A stretch of 64,000 nucleotides of DNA from Melanopsichium pennsylvanicum (lineage: Eukaryota; Basidiomycota; Ustilaginomycetes; Ustilaginales). Location of the stretch: positions 434,001 through 498,000 of the forward strand of contig OAPG01000010.1 in NCBI GenBank assembly GCA_900208305.1, given 5' to 3'. Positions 22,773-33,252 of this stretch are shown in pieces; within the stretch, counting starts at the first letter, position 1; each line of letters opens with the position of its first letter. The notes beneath the pieces are model-generated. The model worked only from the letters and a program-made list of their open reading frames with translations, did no database searches and was not told where the DNA came from. Position numbers and translations under genes: made by a program.

Positions 22773-24884
22773 ATGTCAAGAATGACAAAGCTCAACCGAG
22801 CTGCCTGGTTCACTCGCACTCACACATTCACTTCACTTCAGCGTCGATTTTATGCTCAGGCAGCCGATGTTCCACCTCCGAACAATAAATCTGGCAGCCA
22901 ATCCCAGCGCAATCAACAACAATGGCAGCGCAAGCAACCTCTAGCAACAGCACAGACCTTAACGCTGTTCTCCGAGACCCCTCAAGGCCTTTTGATCGCC
23001 CTTCGATCCACACTCCAGTCAATGACCTCTCTCGCATCCCGCCTCGGCCCCGCCCTCAATACCACCATAGCTTCGAAGAAAGGCCACCATGATCATGTAC
23101 TGCTGTATGCTCTCAGTAAAGATCTTCCATCCCAATACTTGAGCGAGGCTGTCTCGATACTTCGTGGTCCCGATCCCGTGCAGAATGGAACAACAAAAAA
23201 GAATGATACACAGGGTATGACCGCCGCCCAAATTGCCAAGATGGAAGCAGAAGCGGCTGCGAACCAGCACACCGACAATCCACAGAGTCGAATCGCAAGG
23301 GTTGGTATTCTCTCTTCGCCCCTGCCATCCTCTCTCATCCCAAGCAACGCGATCGAACCAGGTTCTCCCCCGATTGCAACCCCAACCCTCTACTCTGCAG
23401 CCTTGTCTCTCCTCCCCGGAGTTAATGCCATTCCATTCCGTAGCACCATCCCTGGCCGCGCCGAGGTAGCCGTGGGCAGATGGACAGATCGCAAACCCTC
23501 TTGGCAGCAGGGGGCCGAGCGTCGTGCGGATCTGCTAGACGATGGCAATGGTGCACTTCCTGGTGGATCGCGCGATTGGCGCGAGATTTGGGGCAGGGAG
23601 AACCTCGAAGGCAAAGTACCCGAAGGCCTCGAGAGCTTGAATCCCAGCTCTGCGGCCAGTTTCATCCTCTTCTCCGATACATCCCCGCACGGTTTGATTG
23701 AGGGGCTGGCAACGCAGTTCCCAGCCAGCAGTGTTTTGGGTCTAAGTGCACCTCCAACCCCGTTTGAGACGGGCAGGGATCAGACCATGCTCATCTCCTT
23801 GCCTCAGGGCACTGCAGCAGATGTGCAGCCGAGCAGTAGCATCCACGACACAGGTGCTGTGGGTGTCGCTTTGGTGGCGAGTAACAATGCCAACGACGCA
23901 GATTATTTACCTATCCCAAGTATTAGAACCGAGTTCGAAGGCCTGCAACCCTTTGGACCAAGGCGGGAAATCACTGCAGCTCAAGGCAACATTATTTCAA
24001 GTCTGGATGGATCTAACGCGGCGCAACAATTCCTGCGGGATATTCAGACCAGAGAGCATCCACTGAATCTCGATTCTTCTTCTGCCAAAATCACGGGTTC
24101 GGATATCAAACAGGAGGCTGAAGCCATGTCGGAGGTTCAAGCAAGACAGATTGCGTCCAAGGTCAAGAAAGAAGAGGATTTCTTTATTGCCATTTACTCC
24201 GAACCTGCGTCTTACCCCAGCAACAGCAGCAGCAGCAGCAGCAGCAGTAGTAGAGGTGAAGGGGAGGTTCAACCAGAACCGCTCTTGCTCGCACCTATCC
24301 TTTCTGGTCATCCGAACAGAGGTACGCTAAGCATCGACACCCAAGTGGAACTCGGTCCTGGACCGGGACGGCCTCAGGGAACGATGAAGACGTACGCTCA
24401 ATTCTACCAGATCGATGCTTCTTTCGTCTCGCGTCACAAAGCTGACGGAGAGCACGTCAAAGCGGATCTGAAACTTGTGAGTCCGAGCGCGATTGAGATC
24501 CCTGGACCGGACCCGAGTGTTTGGGTGACTCCTCGGTTCCTCTTCCTCTCGTTACCCGCTTCGAATGACGAATTGCCAAAAGTGGACCAAGTGAATTTGG
24601 CAGCAGAAGGTGACAAGAAGGATGCGGGGAAGAAGCATCAAGTAATGGCGTTGCCGAACTTGTTCATTGCCGCTTCGGAGAGAGGATGGATTGCAGGAAA
24701 AGGTCGAAAATCCTCTTTGATGAGTAACGATGACCAACACAACCACCCCTACCAGAAGGGTGAACAGGGCAAAGTGGGTGTAGAGATGGGATTGCAACGA
24801 GATGCAGGTTCCATCGTCACTTGCACCGTGCCTTTGGCAAAAGCCACGTTGAGTTTGAGGGCGGATTCTTCGCACAAAACTTAA
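22773..24884 (+). CDS. FIST-like domain protein, probably mitochondrial
   Basis: 703 residues, one exon. The start is the ATG at 22773 (MSRMTKLNRAAWFTRTH); the frame upstream has no ATG. The first ~35 residues are rich in Arg, Thr and Ser and have few acids, as in a mitochondrial presequence (ending near RRFYAQAA). The middle shows HDHVLLYALSKDLP, GLIEGLATQFPASSVLGLSA, PPTPFETGRDQTML and GAVGVALVAS. These resemble fungal FIST-N/FIST-C proteins, in which short strands and a P-T-P-F-x-T-G-R element recur. In bacteria FIST is a small-molecule sensory domain; the fungal role is unknown. A run of CAG/AGC codons at about 24225-24252 encodes poly-Ser. The family call rests on pattern recognition, so I am only moderately sure of it; that it is a gene is clear. 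Confidence 0.65.
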   Translation: MSRMTKLNRAAWFTRTHTFTSLQRRFYAQAADVPPPNNKSGSQSQRNQQQWQRKQPLATAQTLTLFSETPQGLLIALRSTLQSMTSLASRLGPALNTTIASKKGHHDHVLLYALSKDLPSQYLSEAVSILRGPDPVQNGTTKKNDTQGMTAAQIAKMEAEAAANQHTDNPQSRIARVGILSSPLPSSLIPSNAIEPGSPPIATPTLYSAALSLLPGVNAIPFRSTIPGRAEVAVGRWTDRKPSWQQGAERRADLLDDGNGALPGGSRDWREIWGRENLEGKVPEGLESLNPSSAASFILFSDTSPHGLIEGLATQFPASSVLGLSAPPTPFETGRDQTMLISLPQGTAADVQPSSSIHDTGAVGVALVASNNANDADYLPIPSIRTEFEGLQPFGPRREITAAQGNIISSLDGSNAAQQFLRDIQTREHPLNLDSSSAKITGSDIKQEAEAMSEVQARQIASKVKKEEDFFIAIYSEPASYPSNSSSSSSSSSRGEGEVQPEPLLLAPILSGHPNRGTLSIDTQVELGPGPGRPQGTMKTYAQFYQIDASFVSRHKADGEHVKADLKLVSPSAIEIPGPDPSVWVTPRFLFLSLPASNDELPKVDQVNLAAEGDKKDAGKKHQVMALPNLFIAASERGWIAGKGRKSSLMSNDDQHNHPYQKGEQGKVGVEMGLQRDAGSIVTCTVPLAKATLSLRADSSHKT

Positions 24885-25185
24885 GGTGTGGGATCCATCG
24901 TAATAAATGCAGTATCAACCAACAATACCATATGGTGGTGATCGTACAAGAGTAGAACGATATCATGTGCCCAACTACAAATTACACTTTTCGCTCTCGC
25001 TTTGTGGTGACCTTCAGCAGTGCTCGAGCTGCCAGAAGGAAAGATGAAGATGGAGGGCAAAGATGGGTGAATGAAAAGTACTTTGAAGCAATGTTTGATC
25101 TCGTACGCCAATCTAATGTATTACTGTGCGTGCATCTCAAGGTTGCGAACGAGACGATGCGAAGTTTGGGGCAAGAAAACATGTC
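24885..25185. other. Convergent 3' flanks
   Basis: A 301-bp gap between two convergent genes. No gene is seen; it should hold both polyadenylation regions. Confidence 0.6.
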
Positions 25186-26366
25186 TTAACGGAACATTCT
25201 GAGATAAGCCAAGAGCAAGGCACCTGCACCGGTTGCCACACCGACCAAGTACTGTTCACCATGACAAACCACCACGGAAACACATTCGGTAAAGATGTCA
25301 GTACGTTTGTGCTCGCTTTCGCAAACCAGACCAATTCGCGACGGTTGGTTGGAGTAAACGGAGGGGAAGGGAGGAAGTCAAAGCTTACCTGCAGAACATT
25401 GAACTTTGCACTTTGGATACTAGTTCTCAACCCAGCTATTTCGGACTCGATTCTTGTATCTACCTCCTTGATCTTGAGTGCGTGGACTGCCGATTCGTCT
25501 CTGATTCTCCCTGTGTTTTCGCGATCATCACGAACGTATCAGTTTGAAGTTTTGGTGTTAGCGAGCGAGATGAATGAAAAAAGACTTAAGCAAAAGTGTA
25601 ACCTACCTTTCTCCAAATTCAAATCCAACCTCACGCCTGCAGTGGTCCTTGTAATCTCTTCCCTCAATCTTTGCTTGAGTTTCTCTACATCTGCCATGAG
25701 TCTTTCATTTTCACTCTTCATGAGAGCGAAATCATTCCTCTCCAACAATTGCAGCTCTGACTTTAATCTGGTAAAGTCCACTTTCTGAGTATAGTTGGTT
25801 TGATCTCCTTCTTCTCGCGTCACCAGACCTTTGGCGAGGTTCGAAATACTTTCGTCAATCACGTCGCGAAGTGCTTCGGTGAGAATGTCAGCTTGTTCCC
25901 GAGATATGCCCGAAGCTTCGAGTCGCTGTGCAAACGCTTGTGTGTCGAAATGGTGCGATGCATATAGTGACGATGTGGTTGAGAAGGTTTTGCTGTACGG
26001 TGGATGAGATGTTGAGGAGAAAGAGGATGAAGAGGAGTTGGATGATGCGTTGGAGAACACTCGAGCAGGTAGCGGGTGCGGTATGGGTATGTGCGATTGC
26101 GATGCTACGCCATAGGTGGTGGAAGAAGAAGGAGGAGGAGGAGATGACTGAGATGATGTCCAAGAGGCAGAAGATGCAGACCACGAGGACGCAGAGTCAC
26201 GGATGAAGGTGCGAAGTGGGGCAGAGGTTGACGCGACGGGCGCTACGGAGAAGAGGCGGGGACGAAGCGATGCTGAAGACATGATTGATCGCCTGCTGGT
26301 AGAGGAGGCCATGGTCAGGGCGCCTCGAGACGAGGTCGAGGCGGCATTGAGGCCGATCGAAGCCAT
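25186..26366 (-). CDS. MCUR1/CCDC90 (DUF1640) family mitochondrial coiled-coil protein, 3 exons
   Basis: Exons 26366-25607, 25510-25389 and 25251-25186 encode 315 residues. The first in-frame ATG is at 26366 (MASIGLNAASTSS). The N-terminal ~140 residues are Ser-rich and basic, a long mitochondrial targeting region. The family core follows: HFDTQAFAQRLEASGISREQADILTEALRD, then a coiled coil (residues about 200-290). Intron 1 joins LNLEK to GRIRDESAVHALKIKEVDTR, and intron 2 joins the end of the coiled coil to YLVGVATGAGALLLAYLR, the conserved C-terminal membrane anchor. All three pieces fit yeast Fmp32 and human CCDC90B/MCUR1. Relatives have been tied to cytochrome oxidase assembly, proline handling and calcium uniporter scaffolding, so no single role can be assigned. 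It is divergent from the ARFRP1-type gene. Confidence 0.9.
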
Positions 26367-26944
26367 CTTCACTATTGCAGGTTCTAAAGAGATTTAGAAG
26401 TTGGTGATAGTGGCGTAATAGTGACCGCTTGGGTCCGTAATTGAGCTAAGGCCTTCCAACCTTACAGGAAGAAGGCAGAGAGATCGATGTGGTTAAATCG
26501 AGACAGATGAGATGGTGACAGATGAAAAGGGTAGAGTGTGATGGCGGCTCTCTAGTTTAACCGTGGCTCCAACACTTTGTGCCAAATGCACTTCTCCGCA
26601 TGGCAAAACGGCTCATCAGTCACAGCCAGTCGATCCGATCTGTTTTTAAAAATCGGCATTTTCGAATCGGGATGCTCGGCGGCGGTGGCTTTCAGAAGAC
26701 CAACACTTTGAAAGTCACATTCACATTAATTGGAGCGCAGCAGGCAGCCAGGCAGGTAGACAGGTAGACAGGTAGACAGATAGACAGGTAGACAGGTAGA
26801 CAGGGTCCAAATGCACCTGCGCCTTCCACTTCCGACCATTCCACTCGGCTCTATTTCACCAACAATCATCCCATCACCTTTTCGCAGAATTATACGATCA
26901 TACGAATCTGATCAAACGCGTCCGCAGAGCGCATTCAGCACACA
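26367..26944. promoter_or_regulatory. Divergent promoter with octamer repeat
   Basis: A 578-bp gap between head-to-head starts. It contains an 8-bp tandem repeat beginning 192 bp upstream of the GTPase start codon. Confidence 0.6.
26753..26805. repeat. 8-bp tandem repeat (CAGGTAGA)6
   Basis: Six consecutive units with one substitution in the fourth (CAGATAGA), followed by a partial unit. It lies in the divergent promoter. Confidence 0.95.
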
Positions 26945-27947
26945 ATGTATCACCTTATTACATCGCTCTACACAGAATGGACTCGGAAACCTCGCTACAA
27001 CGTCCTCATCGTTGGCCCGTCGGGCGTGGGCAAATCCTGCCTCCTCGAAAAGATCAAATCTCTCTACCTCAAGCGACCAGCATTGTCACCCAATAAGATC
27101 GCTCCGACCGTGGGCCAAAATGTGTTTGAGTTGACGCTGCCCAGTATGCATTTGCATTTTTGGGATTTGGGTGGAAGCCCAAGTGTAAGAACGTTGTGGA
27201 GCAAGTACTTTGATGAAAGCGATGCGATAGTTTGGACCGTAGATGCGAGGCATTGGGTAAATCTATCCGCTGGTGAAGATGGAGATCGAAAAGGAAAGAG
27301 AAAAGAAGGGGATGTAGGGAGTGAAGCTTTCCAGGCTAGGGAGTTGGGATGGAAGCTTTTATGTAAGTGCCGACGATGAATCTGTTCCGAGCTGAGCGAC
27401 TAGATAGGCTACTGACTGTGAAGGCGGCTTCTCCTTTTGCTCCTTATACACATAGCTGAAGCTCTCATGCATCCAAGTCTGGAATCACGACCGATTCTTG
27501 TCATAGCCAACAAAGCGGACGATTGCGAATCATTACCATTCGATCTAACCTGCACCATCAAGGCTTGGTTCGCTGACAAACTTGCGCACATAGACGACGA
27601 ACCAGATCAATCAAATGTAGAATCAAGAGCTATACAAGGCAATGAAAAGTCTGGTGGGAATATCTTTGCTGATGACGACGATGACGCACCTTATCATCGA
27701 CCAACAGCTACCACCAGTCTCACGATGAATGATCGCGATTATGAGTGGGATGTATTACTAAGTAGCGCTATAGAGGGGTAAGTTCTGTGTAGTAATGGTG
27801 TTGGGATGATCGCTGCGAAGACGTGCACTGACATGACTTATTGCATTGGATTGTTGCCCCTATCGACTGAACAGGACGGGTGTTCACGATGCTGTGGATT
27901 GGCTTTCAATTCGGGTCCAAGCTTCTAGGAACGGTCGAACAACGTAA
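26945..27947 (+). CDS. ARFRP1/Arl3-type small GTPase, 3 exons
   Basis: Exons 26945-27362, 27456-27777 and 27875-27947 give 270 residues. The N-terminus MYHLITSLY resembles the MYTLLSGLY of ARFRP1, which lacks the myristoylated Gly of ARFs and is instead N-acetylated and bound by Sys1 at the trans-Golgi. GTP-binding motifs are all present: GPSGVGKS (24-31), the switch I Thr in APTVGQN, WDLGG (74-78), NKAD (158-161) and SSAIEGTGV. The second 3' splice site at 27455 follows a long pyrimidine tract; it restores LLSEALMHPSLESRPILVIANKAD in frame, which the nearer AG at 27423 does not. The protein is about 70 residues longer than human or yeast relatives because of insertions in two acidic or charged loops. 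Expected role: recruiting Arl1 and golgins at the trans-Golgi. Confidence 0.88.
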
Positions 27948-28858
27948 TACCACTCATCGCTCGTTCATTCGATTGTACAACACTCTTATCGGCCCACTCT
28001 CTATTCTATATGAACAACGCAGAGTGAGATGTGATGAGCATACTGTGCCAATGTGGTAAGCAGCGTAGTTTGTCGCTAGGTCGAGCATGATCAGAAATTG
28101 AGCAGCAGGCTTCGGGAAGCGGAACATACAGAGACCTCTGCAGCCTCACGTGTTCTTTTCCGCTCGAACTTATTTTTGGGGGCGGCGTCCGCTTTTTTAT
28201 TTTATTTTTTGGGGGGGGCCTAATGTCGACCCAGACCCTCCTTCCTGTCTTGCTTCTGTGCCACCGTCATCACCCGCCAAAGGTAAGTCAGTCATCATCA
28301 ACCCCGCGCACCCGATTTCAAGCTCGACCCTCGCCTTTCCCGTCAAACCTTGCTCTTTCGTTCAGTACCTTTCGATACGTCAACCGGCACAACCGACCTG
28401 CATATATGATGCATCGCATACCAAAAAAATGGGTAGGTCGATCTGTCCTGCAAGACGGATCGAATTCTGTGAACTCTTTTTTATACAACTTATACAACTT
28501 TAATATACTCTGAAATCTACACGCAACACTGTGCATCGACTTGGTCAGAAGAACACGAAGGCACGACGGGAAGTCGTTCGGGTTTGCAGCAGCAGTAGCA
28601 GCATTGTCAATCAGTTGATTGTCGTGATAATCTACATGACACTGACATCGTTCTTCTCATTCGCTGCATTTGTTGCTGTCTCTCCCGCTTGCTCAGAGTC
28701 TGGAGATGCGTTCGACTCGGATCAGATAGCATTTTAGACCAAACAGGATGCTCAATTCCACAAATCATCATACCAATCTGACCGAGTTTTGTGTTGCTGT
28801 TGCGTGAAGAGGCTTCGTGCATGGCTATGGCGAGCGAAAGAATGCCAAACGGTTTAAA
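27948..28858. other. Intergenic, no gene seen
   Basis: 3' flanks of the GTPase and HADH genes. Runs of T and G lie at about 28190-28218. Short frames here show no family motif. Confidence 0.5.
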
Positions 28859-30020
28859 TTAGTTGGCAGGATAGTCGTAAAAGCCCTGTGCATAGTGAAC
28901 CCGGAAACGGAAAAAGAGAAAGTGTCAGCGTGAGATCAACGTCAAAAACCACCATTCCCCTGAACAACATCATGATTGAAACATACCTTTCCGCTCTTCT
29001 TTCCAAACCAACCGGCATCGACCATTCTACCCAACAGTACGGCCGGTCTGTACTTGCTATCGGCCGTCTCCCTGTACAGAGTCTCCATGATACTCAAGCA
29101 CGTGTCGAGGCCAATGAAATCGGCGAGCGTCAATGGGCCCATTGGATGGTTCATTCCCAATTTCAACGTCTTGTCAATGTCCTCTTTACTTGCGATGCCC
29201 TTTTCGAGAGCCATGACCGCCTCGTTGATGAATGGCATCAGGAGACGGTTCGAGATGAAACCGGGAACATCTTTGGAAGTGGTGACTTCCTTACCACAAG
29301 CTTGAGCAAAGGCTCTAGATCGATCCACAACTTCCTGGCTGGTTTGAATTGCAGGAATGAGTTCGACGAGCTTCATCACTGGGACGGGGTTGAAAAAGTG
29401 AATACCTAAAGCCTATGTTGACAAGAAAACATCAAGACGCCATACAGAACAGCAATCGTCAGCTACTGTATCTCCAGCATCGTTTGGAAATAAAAGAGGC
29501 AAGAGAAGAAGTAGGGGAGGCGAATACTTACCCTAGCAGGACTCTTCCAAGCCTCCTCGGAACCTGGTTTGACATTCTTACCAACTGCACTTGCAGCAAT
29601 CTTGCTGACACTGATACTGCTCGTGTTGGTGGCCAAGATGGTTTCCAGCGGCAACGCTGTTGCTAGCGTTCCAAAGATTTTTTGCTTTACGCTCAGGTTT
29701 TCTGTAGCCGCCTCGATGACCATATCCGCTGCACCCTTTGCGCCCTTTGTTGCGAAATCCTCGAGCTTCTCAACCATGATAAGTCGAGCTCGGGCAGCAT
29801 CGGCGTCGGCCTGCTGGATTTTGCCCTTGCTCACGTCCTTTTTGAGTAGCGAATCAAAGAACGAGACACCCTTTTCGAGTTGAATGGGCGATGCATCGCA
29901 GAGGAGAACATGCGGAATTTGTGCTCGAAGTGCAGCAACGTAGGCAATTCCGAGACCCATCTGACCCGCTCCGACCACGCCGAGGGTTTTCACTCCATGT
30001 GCTGCTATCGTTGAAGCCAT
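28859..30020 (-). CDS. L-3-hydroxyacyl-CoA dehydrogenase (HADH), 3 exons
   Basis: Exons 30020-29532, 29412-28987 and 28885-28859 give 313 residues. The enzyme oxidises L-3-hydroxyacyl-CoA to 3-ketoacyl-CoA with NAD+ in fatty-acid beta-oxidation. The Rossmann motif is GVVGAGQMGLGIA near the N-terminus. Further motifs are ATNTSSISVSKIA, the catalytic pair His168/Glu180 in GIHFFNPVPVMKLVE, DVPGFISNRLLMPFINEA and GLDTCLSIMETLY. Intron 1 (after SPAR) restores ALGIHFFNP. Intron 2 leaves a 27-base last exon that turns KKSGK into GFYDYPAN*, the conserved family ending. The N-terminus is short with no clear mitochondrial presequence, and the C-terminus is not a peroxisomal signal, so its location is open. 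Intron 1 carries a TACTGTA motif. A 3-hydroxybutyryl-CoA dehydrogenase role is the alternative. Confidence 0.93.
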
Positions 30021-30267
30021 AATTGAAATTTGAGATGGAGAGATGTTCCGAGTATACAGGGATGATGTTGGGGGATGGGGAAAGATGAAAGAGATGCAAA
30101 CCAGACGACGTTTTCTCTCTTCAGGAAAGAAGTGCGTGCACGAGACACAAAGACAACGTTGCAGTACCAACAAAGAAGGCTTGCTTCTAGCTCAAGTGTT
30201 TCGGAATGCGTCGATTCACAATCAAAGTCGGATTCTTTCAGGGACGTTACGTGCTTCGGCTACCTTT

Positions 30268-30353
<86 letters not shown>

Positions 30354-30951
30354 GCAATTCGGGGTAAAAAAAAAAAAACGCTCCGTCGGCTTTGACCCGG
30401 CCCGTGAATGTGATGATTTTTTTCCCCACACAGGCTCTCACACCTCAGCTTTGCGTGACATTTTCACATCCGCTAAGACCGATCCGTGGATCCCAAGCCG
30501 CGCACTCTTATACAGGAAATGCCAGTCTCATAACTTCTCGTCGAGGCCATCAAATTGCCTACGATGCTACAAATCGCCCAATCGTCGATCATCTGAGCAA
30601 CGCTCGAGCAGCCACACAGACGACTCAGCAGGGCTCGAGAAAAGCGAATTACAAAACACCGATGTGATTAGAGAGACAATGCAAGGGAAAGGATACAACC
30701 GCCTCGATCGTGAGCGAGGCGGGATGACATAAATATTAGCAAGAGACTAAGTGGGAGAGAATGAGAGATTTGATAGGGACCACGGCCTTGATCATATTGG
30801 GATCGTGCTGGTTGTGCAATTGGCAAAATGTATCAAAGTCGTGGCAGATGCGTTCTTTTGAAACGTGAAATGGTTTGCTGCAAACAAAGCAGTTTTGTGA
30901 GAGTGACCGGATTTGGAATGTGGGCCATATGAGACAAGGCGATCAGCGTGT
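30021..30951. other. Intergenic with long (GA)n tract, no gene seen
   Basis: Promoter of HADH and 3' flank of the RGS gene. It contains a 79-bp (GA)n repeat and an A-tract. The long frames crossing it on both strands only encode Arg-Glu or Ser-Leu dipeptide repeats. Confidence 0.6.
30269..30347. repeat. (AG)39 microsatellite
   Basis: An essentially perfect dinucleotide repeat of about 39 units, 249 bp upstream of the HADH start codon, followed by a 14-base A-tract at about 30366-30379. Confidence 0.97.
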
Positions 30952-33252
30952 TCAAGCATTGTTAGCTGACGGCACCGCAACAGCACTGGGAGAAGCGTCG
31001 TTGGCGGCGTGTGCAGGCATCGGGGGAACAGCAGGAACACTCTTGGCCACCCTCAACGGGCTTGAACCAGGACGGTGAGAGCCAGAGTCCATCGACTTGC
31101 GTGAATCGCTGCTGTTCTGCGCAAGCATGTCGGCCGATTTAAGTTGCATGGCCTCGAATACGGCCCTGCCCACAGCTGGACCGGCTTGCTCCTCGGGGTT
31201 GATGCGACCTGCCTCAAGCGCTTCCGTGTACTCCTCCACGGATCGGACCAGCTGGATAAAGCGAGCGTCCTTGATGAAGCGAGGCACAGAGTCGGTGGCC
31301 ATCAGTCGGAAGATGTAGTCCTGGATGCGCTCATACAGCCTCACCATCACTTGCAACTGGCTGGCATGCAATGGAATGCGAAGGCGCTTGGCCACCACCG
31401 CAGCCTTTCGCTCCTCGATGGACAAGGCCTCGCCAGTGACGTGCATCGTTTCGCTGCTGCCCAAAGATGCGCTCAGCTGCGTCGTCGAGGCAGAGGGAGA
31501 TGCAGTGACCGACGAGGCGGACGAGATCCTGGCGTCGGCGAGGACCTTGTTCATGTACAGGATCAACTCAGTACGCAGATTGTGGTCGATGTTGAGCTCG
31601 CAAGGCGAAGAGGGCGCGAGGTAGGTATCGTAAATCACGAAAGCCATGCTGACCAGGTCCTGCTGATGCTTCTCCATAGCTGTCAAGCCTTGACTATCTT
31701 CATCGTTCTTGTCCTTGGTGCCGCCCAGTGCGCCCGTGACACGACCAAGGCGGCGACCAACACCGCCTTTCGGGTCCTTCTGTGGGGTCTGCACAGCTAC
31801 GGCGCTAGAAGTGGTATGGAATCGTCGCTTGAAATCCTGAACATCGAGCCAAAAGCTGAGATTTTCCTCGCAAAAGTTTTGTCGGAGAAACTCGCGGAAC
31901 AAGGATCGCAGCGCCGGCTCATCGAGGATGTTCTTGAGTCGATTCGTGTTGCTATCTCTGCTGCTGTAGGAAGAGGAGTCGTGCAGTCCCTGGCCAATGG
32001 CTCCCGCTGTGATTGGAGGAGTTACAGCGCCAAACTCACCGCGCATCTTTGTAGATGATTTCCGGGCGAGCCGAGATTCTTGCGATGCTGGACTTCCGCT
32101 CTCGCGTACTGAGTGAGGCACACTACCTTTGTTCGGATGAGCCGAGTCGTCGCCGATGCGATGGTGGTGGTCATCTCTTGCTGGACTTGCAACCTCCGAT
32201 GGAGGCGTATCCGCAACGTCCCATCTGGCAACCTGGCGACCCTTTTCGGTGACACCGTACTGAGTCTTGGAATGGCATCGGAAGTGACCGTCGCTGACGC
32301 CTCCTCGTCCATCCTCGACACGAATGATAACATCGCGGTCGTCGTATGGCTCGACCTCGCGCTTCGACTTGTCGAGCACAAGACGGATCAAGTTGAGACG
32401 CTGGAAATGCGCCATAATCTCGGCGGCCTCGTCCTTGCCACATACAGTCGTGAAGTCGCAGAGCCAGTCGAGAGCGCCCATCGAGTTGAACGTGTGCTTG
32501 ACAGTGTGATGACCACGGCCCTTGACCTTTTCCTGAACGTCGAACATCTCGATTCCCAAGGTGCGATCAATACCGCTTTCTCCGTGGTCTGTCCTGGCTC
32601 CAGCCGCTCCAAGTTCGTAGTTGGGCAGTCGACCGACAAAGCGACGGAAAATGACTTCGAGCACGGGAGTATTGATGAGCAACTCGTCGTCGGACGCTCG
32701 CCTCTCAAGGTGAAGCAGCTTCATACAGATGGGCTGCGAGGAGAACACCTTGAGCAGGTGGTCGCCGTTGATGCCGTTCTTGGTGATAAACCTTTCGAGA
32801 ATGTGAAGACCCTTGGGTGTGAGCACATAGACGCCCTTGTCCTTGAACATGGGGTTGGTGGCATCTCCGGCGTTTTCAATGAGGCGAGCATCCACAAAAT
32901 GTTGGCAAATGCCCTTGGCCATGTCGCGGTTCATGCTAAAGGTGGTGGTGGTGGTGGTCGTGACAACGCGACTGGGGTCGTTGGGATCAGGTACGCGATT
33001 TGACTGCGAAAACTTGAGTTGTGACAGATTCTCGGCTGCTTCATCGGTGGTGAATGAGTTGTGATAGGTTTTGAAGTACTGACGATGTGTACCGAGCTCA
33101 AGCGAGACGATGAGGGTAGCAAACAGATCGTGGGTATCCTTGGCATAGGGACGACCTCGTCTGGTTGTCTTCATCATGCGGCTTGTAGTTTGCTGTTTGG
33201 TTCTAGTGGCCAAATCGCCAGGCAGACTTCCTGAGCTATCAGTGGGGGTCAT
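30952..33252 (-). CDS. Regulator of G-protein signalling, Sst2/FlbA type (DEP + RGS)
   Basis: 766 residues, one exon. The ATG at 33252 (MTPTDSSGSLPGDL) is the first in frame; further upstream the frame is open but has no ATG. Fungal RGS proteins of this type bind a heterotrimeric G-alpha subunit and speed GTP hydrolysis, damping pheromone or nutrient signalling. Two N-terminal DEP-like regions are seen: about residues 35-130 (HDLFATLIVSLELGTHRQYF...MAKGICQHFVDARLIENA) and about 230-320 (ALDWLCDFTTVCGKDEAAEIM). DEP domains tether Sst2 to the receptor tail. The RGS domain starts at about 436 (RLKNILDEPALRSLFREFL, then FCEENLSFWLDVQDFKRRF) and is interrupted by polar insertions before PRFIKDARFIQL, as usual in fungal Sst2. 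The C-terminal ~100 residues are low complexity. No neighbouring gene belongs to the pathway. Confidence 0.93.
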   Translation of the reverse strand: MTPTDSSGSLPGDLATRTKQQTTSRMMKTTRRGRPYAKDTHDLFATLIVSLELGTHRQYFKTYHNSFTTDEAAENLSQLKFSQSNRVPDPNDPSRVVTTTTTTTFSMNRDMAKGICQHFVDARLIENAGDATNPMFKDKGVYVLTPKGLHILERFITKNGINGDHLLKVFSSQPICMKLLHLERRASDDELLINTPVLEVIFRRFVGRLPNYELGAAGARTDHGESGIDRTLGIEMFDVQEKVKGRGHHTVKHTFNSMGALDWLCDFTTVCGKDEAAEIMAHFQRLNLIRLVLDKSKREVEPYDDRDVIIRVEDGRGGVSDGHFRCHSKTQYGVTEKGRQVARWDVADTPPSEVASPARDDHHHRIGDDSAHPNKGSVPHSVRESGSPASQESRLARKSSTKMRGEFGAVTPPITAGAIGQGLHDSSSYSSRDSNTNRLKNILDEPALRSLFREFLRQNFCEENLSFWLDVQDFKRRFHTTSSAVAVQTPQKDPKGGVGRRLGRVTGALGGTKDKNDEDSQGLTAMEKHQQDLVSMAFVIYDTYLAPSSPCELNIDHNLRTELILYMNKVLADARISSASSVTASPSASTTQLSASLGSSETMHVTGEALSIEERKAAVVAKRLRIPLHASQLQVMVRLYERIQDYIFRLMATDSVPRFIKDARFIQLVRSVEEYTEALEAGRINPEEQAGPAVGRAVFEAMQLKSADMLAQNSSDSRKSMDSGSHRPGSSPLRVAKSVPAVPPMPAHAANDASPSAVAVPSANNA

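Noticed and set aside
27421..27455. Alternative 3' splice site at 27423 in the ARFRP1-type gene
   Set aside because: Using it shifts the frame relative to the 27362 donor; the AG at 27455 after the pyrimidine tract keeps the frame and the NKAD motif.
30075..30441. Frames on both strands through the (GA)n tract
   Set aside because: They encode only Arg-Glu or Ser-Leu dipeptide repeats created by the microsatellite.
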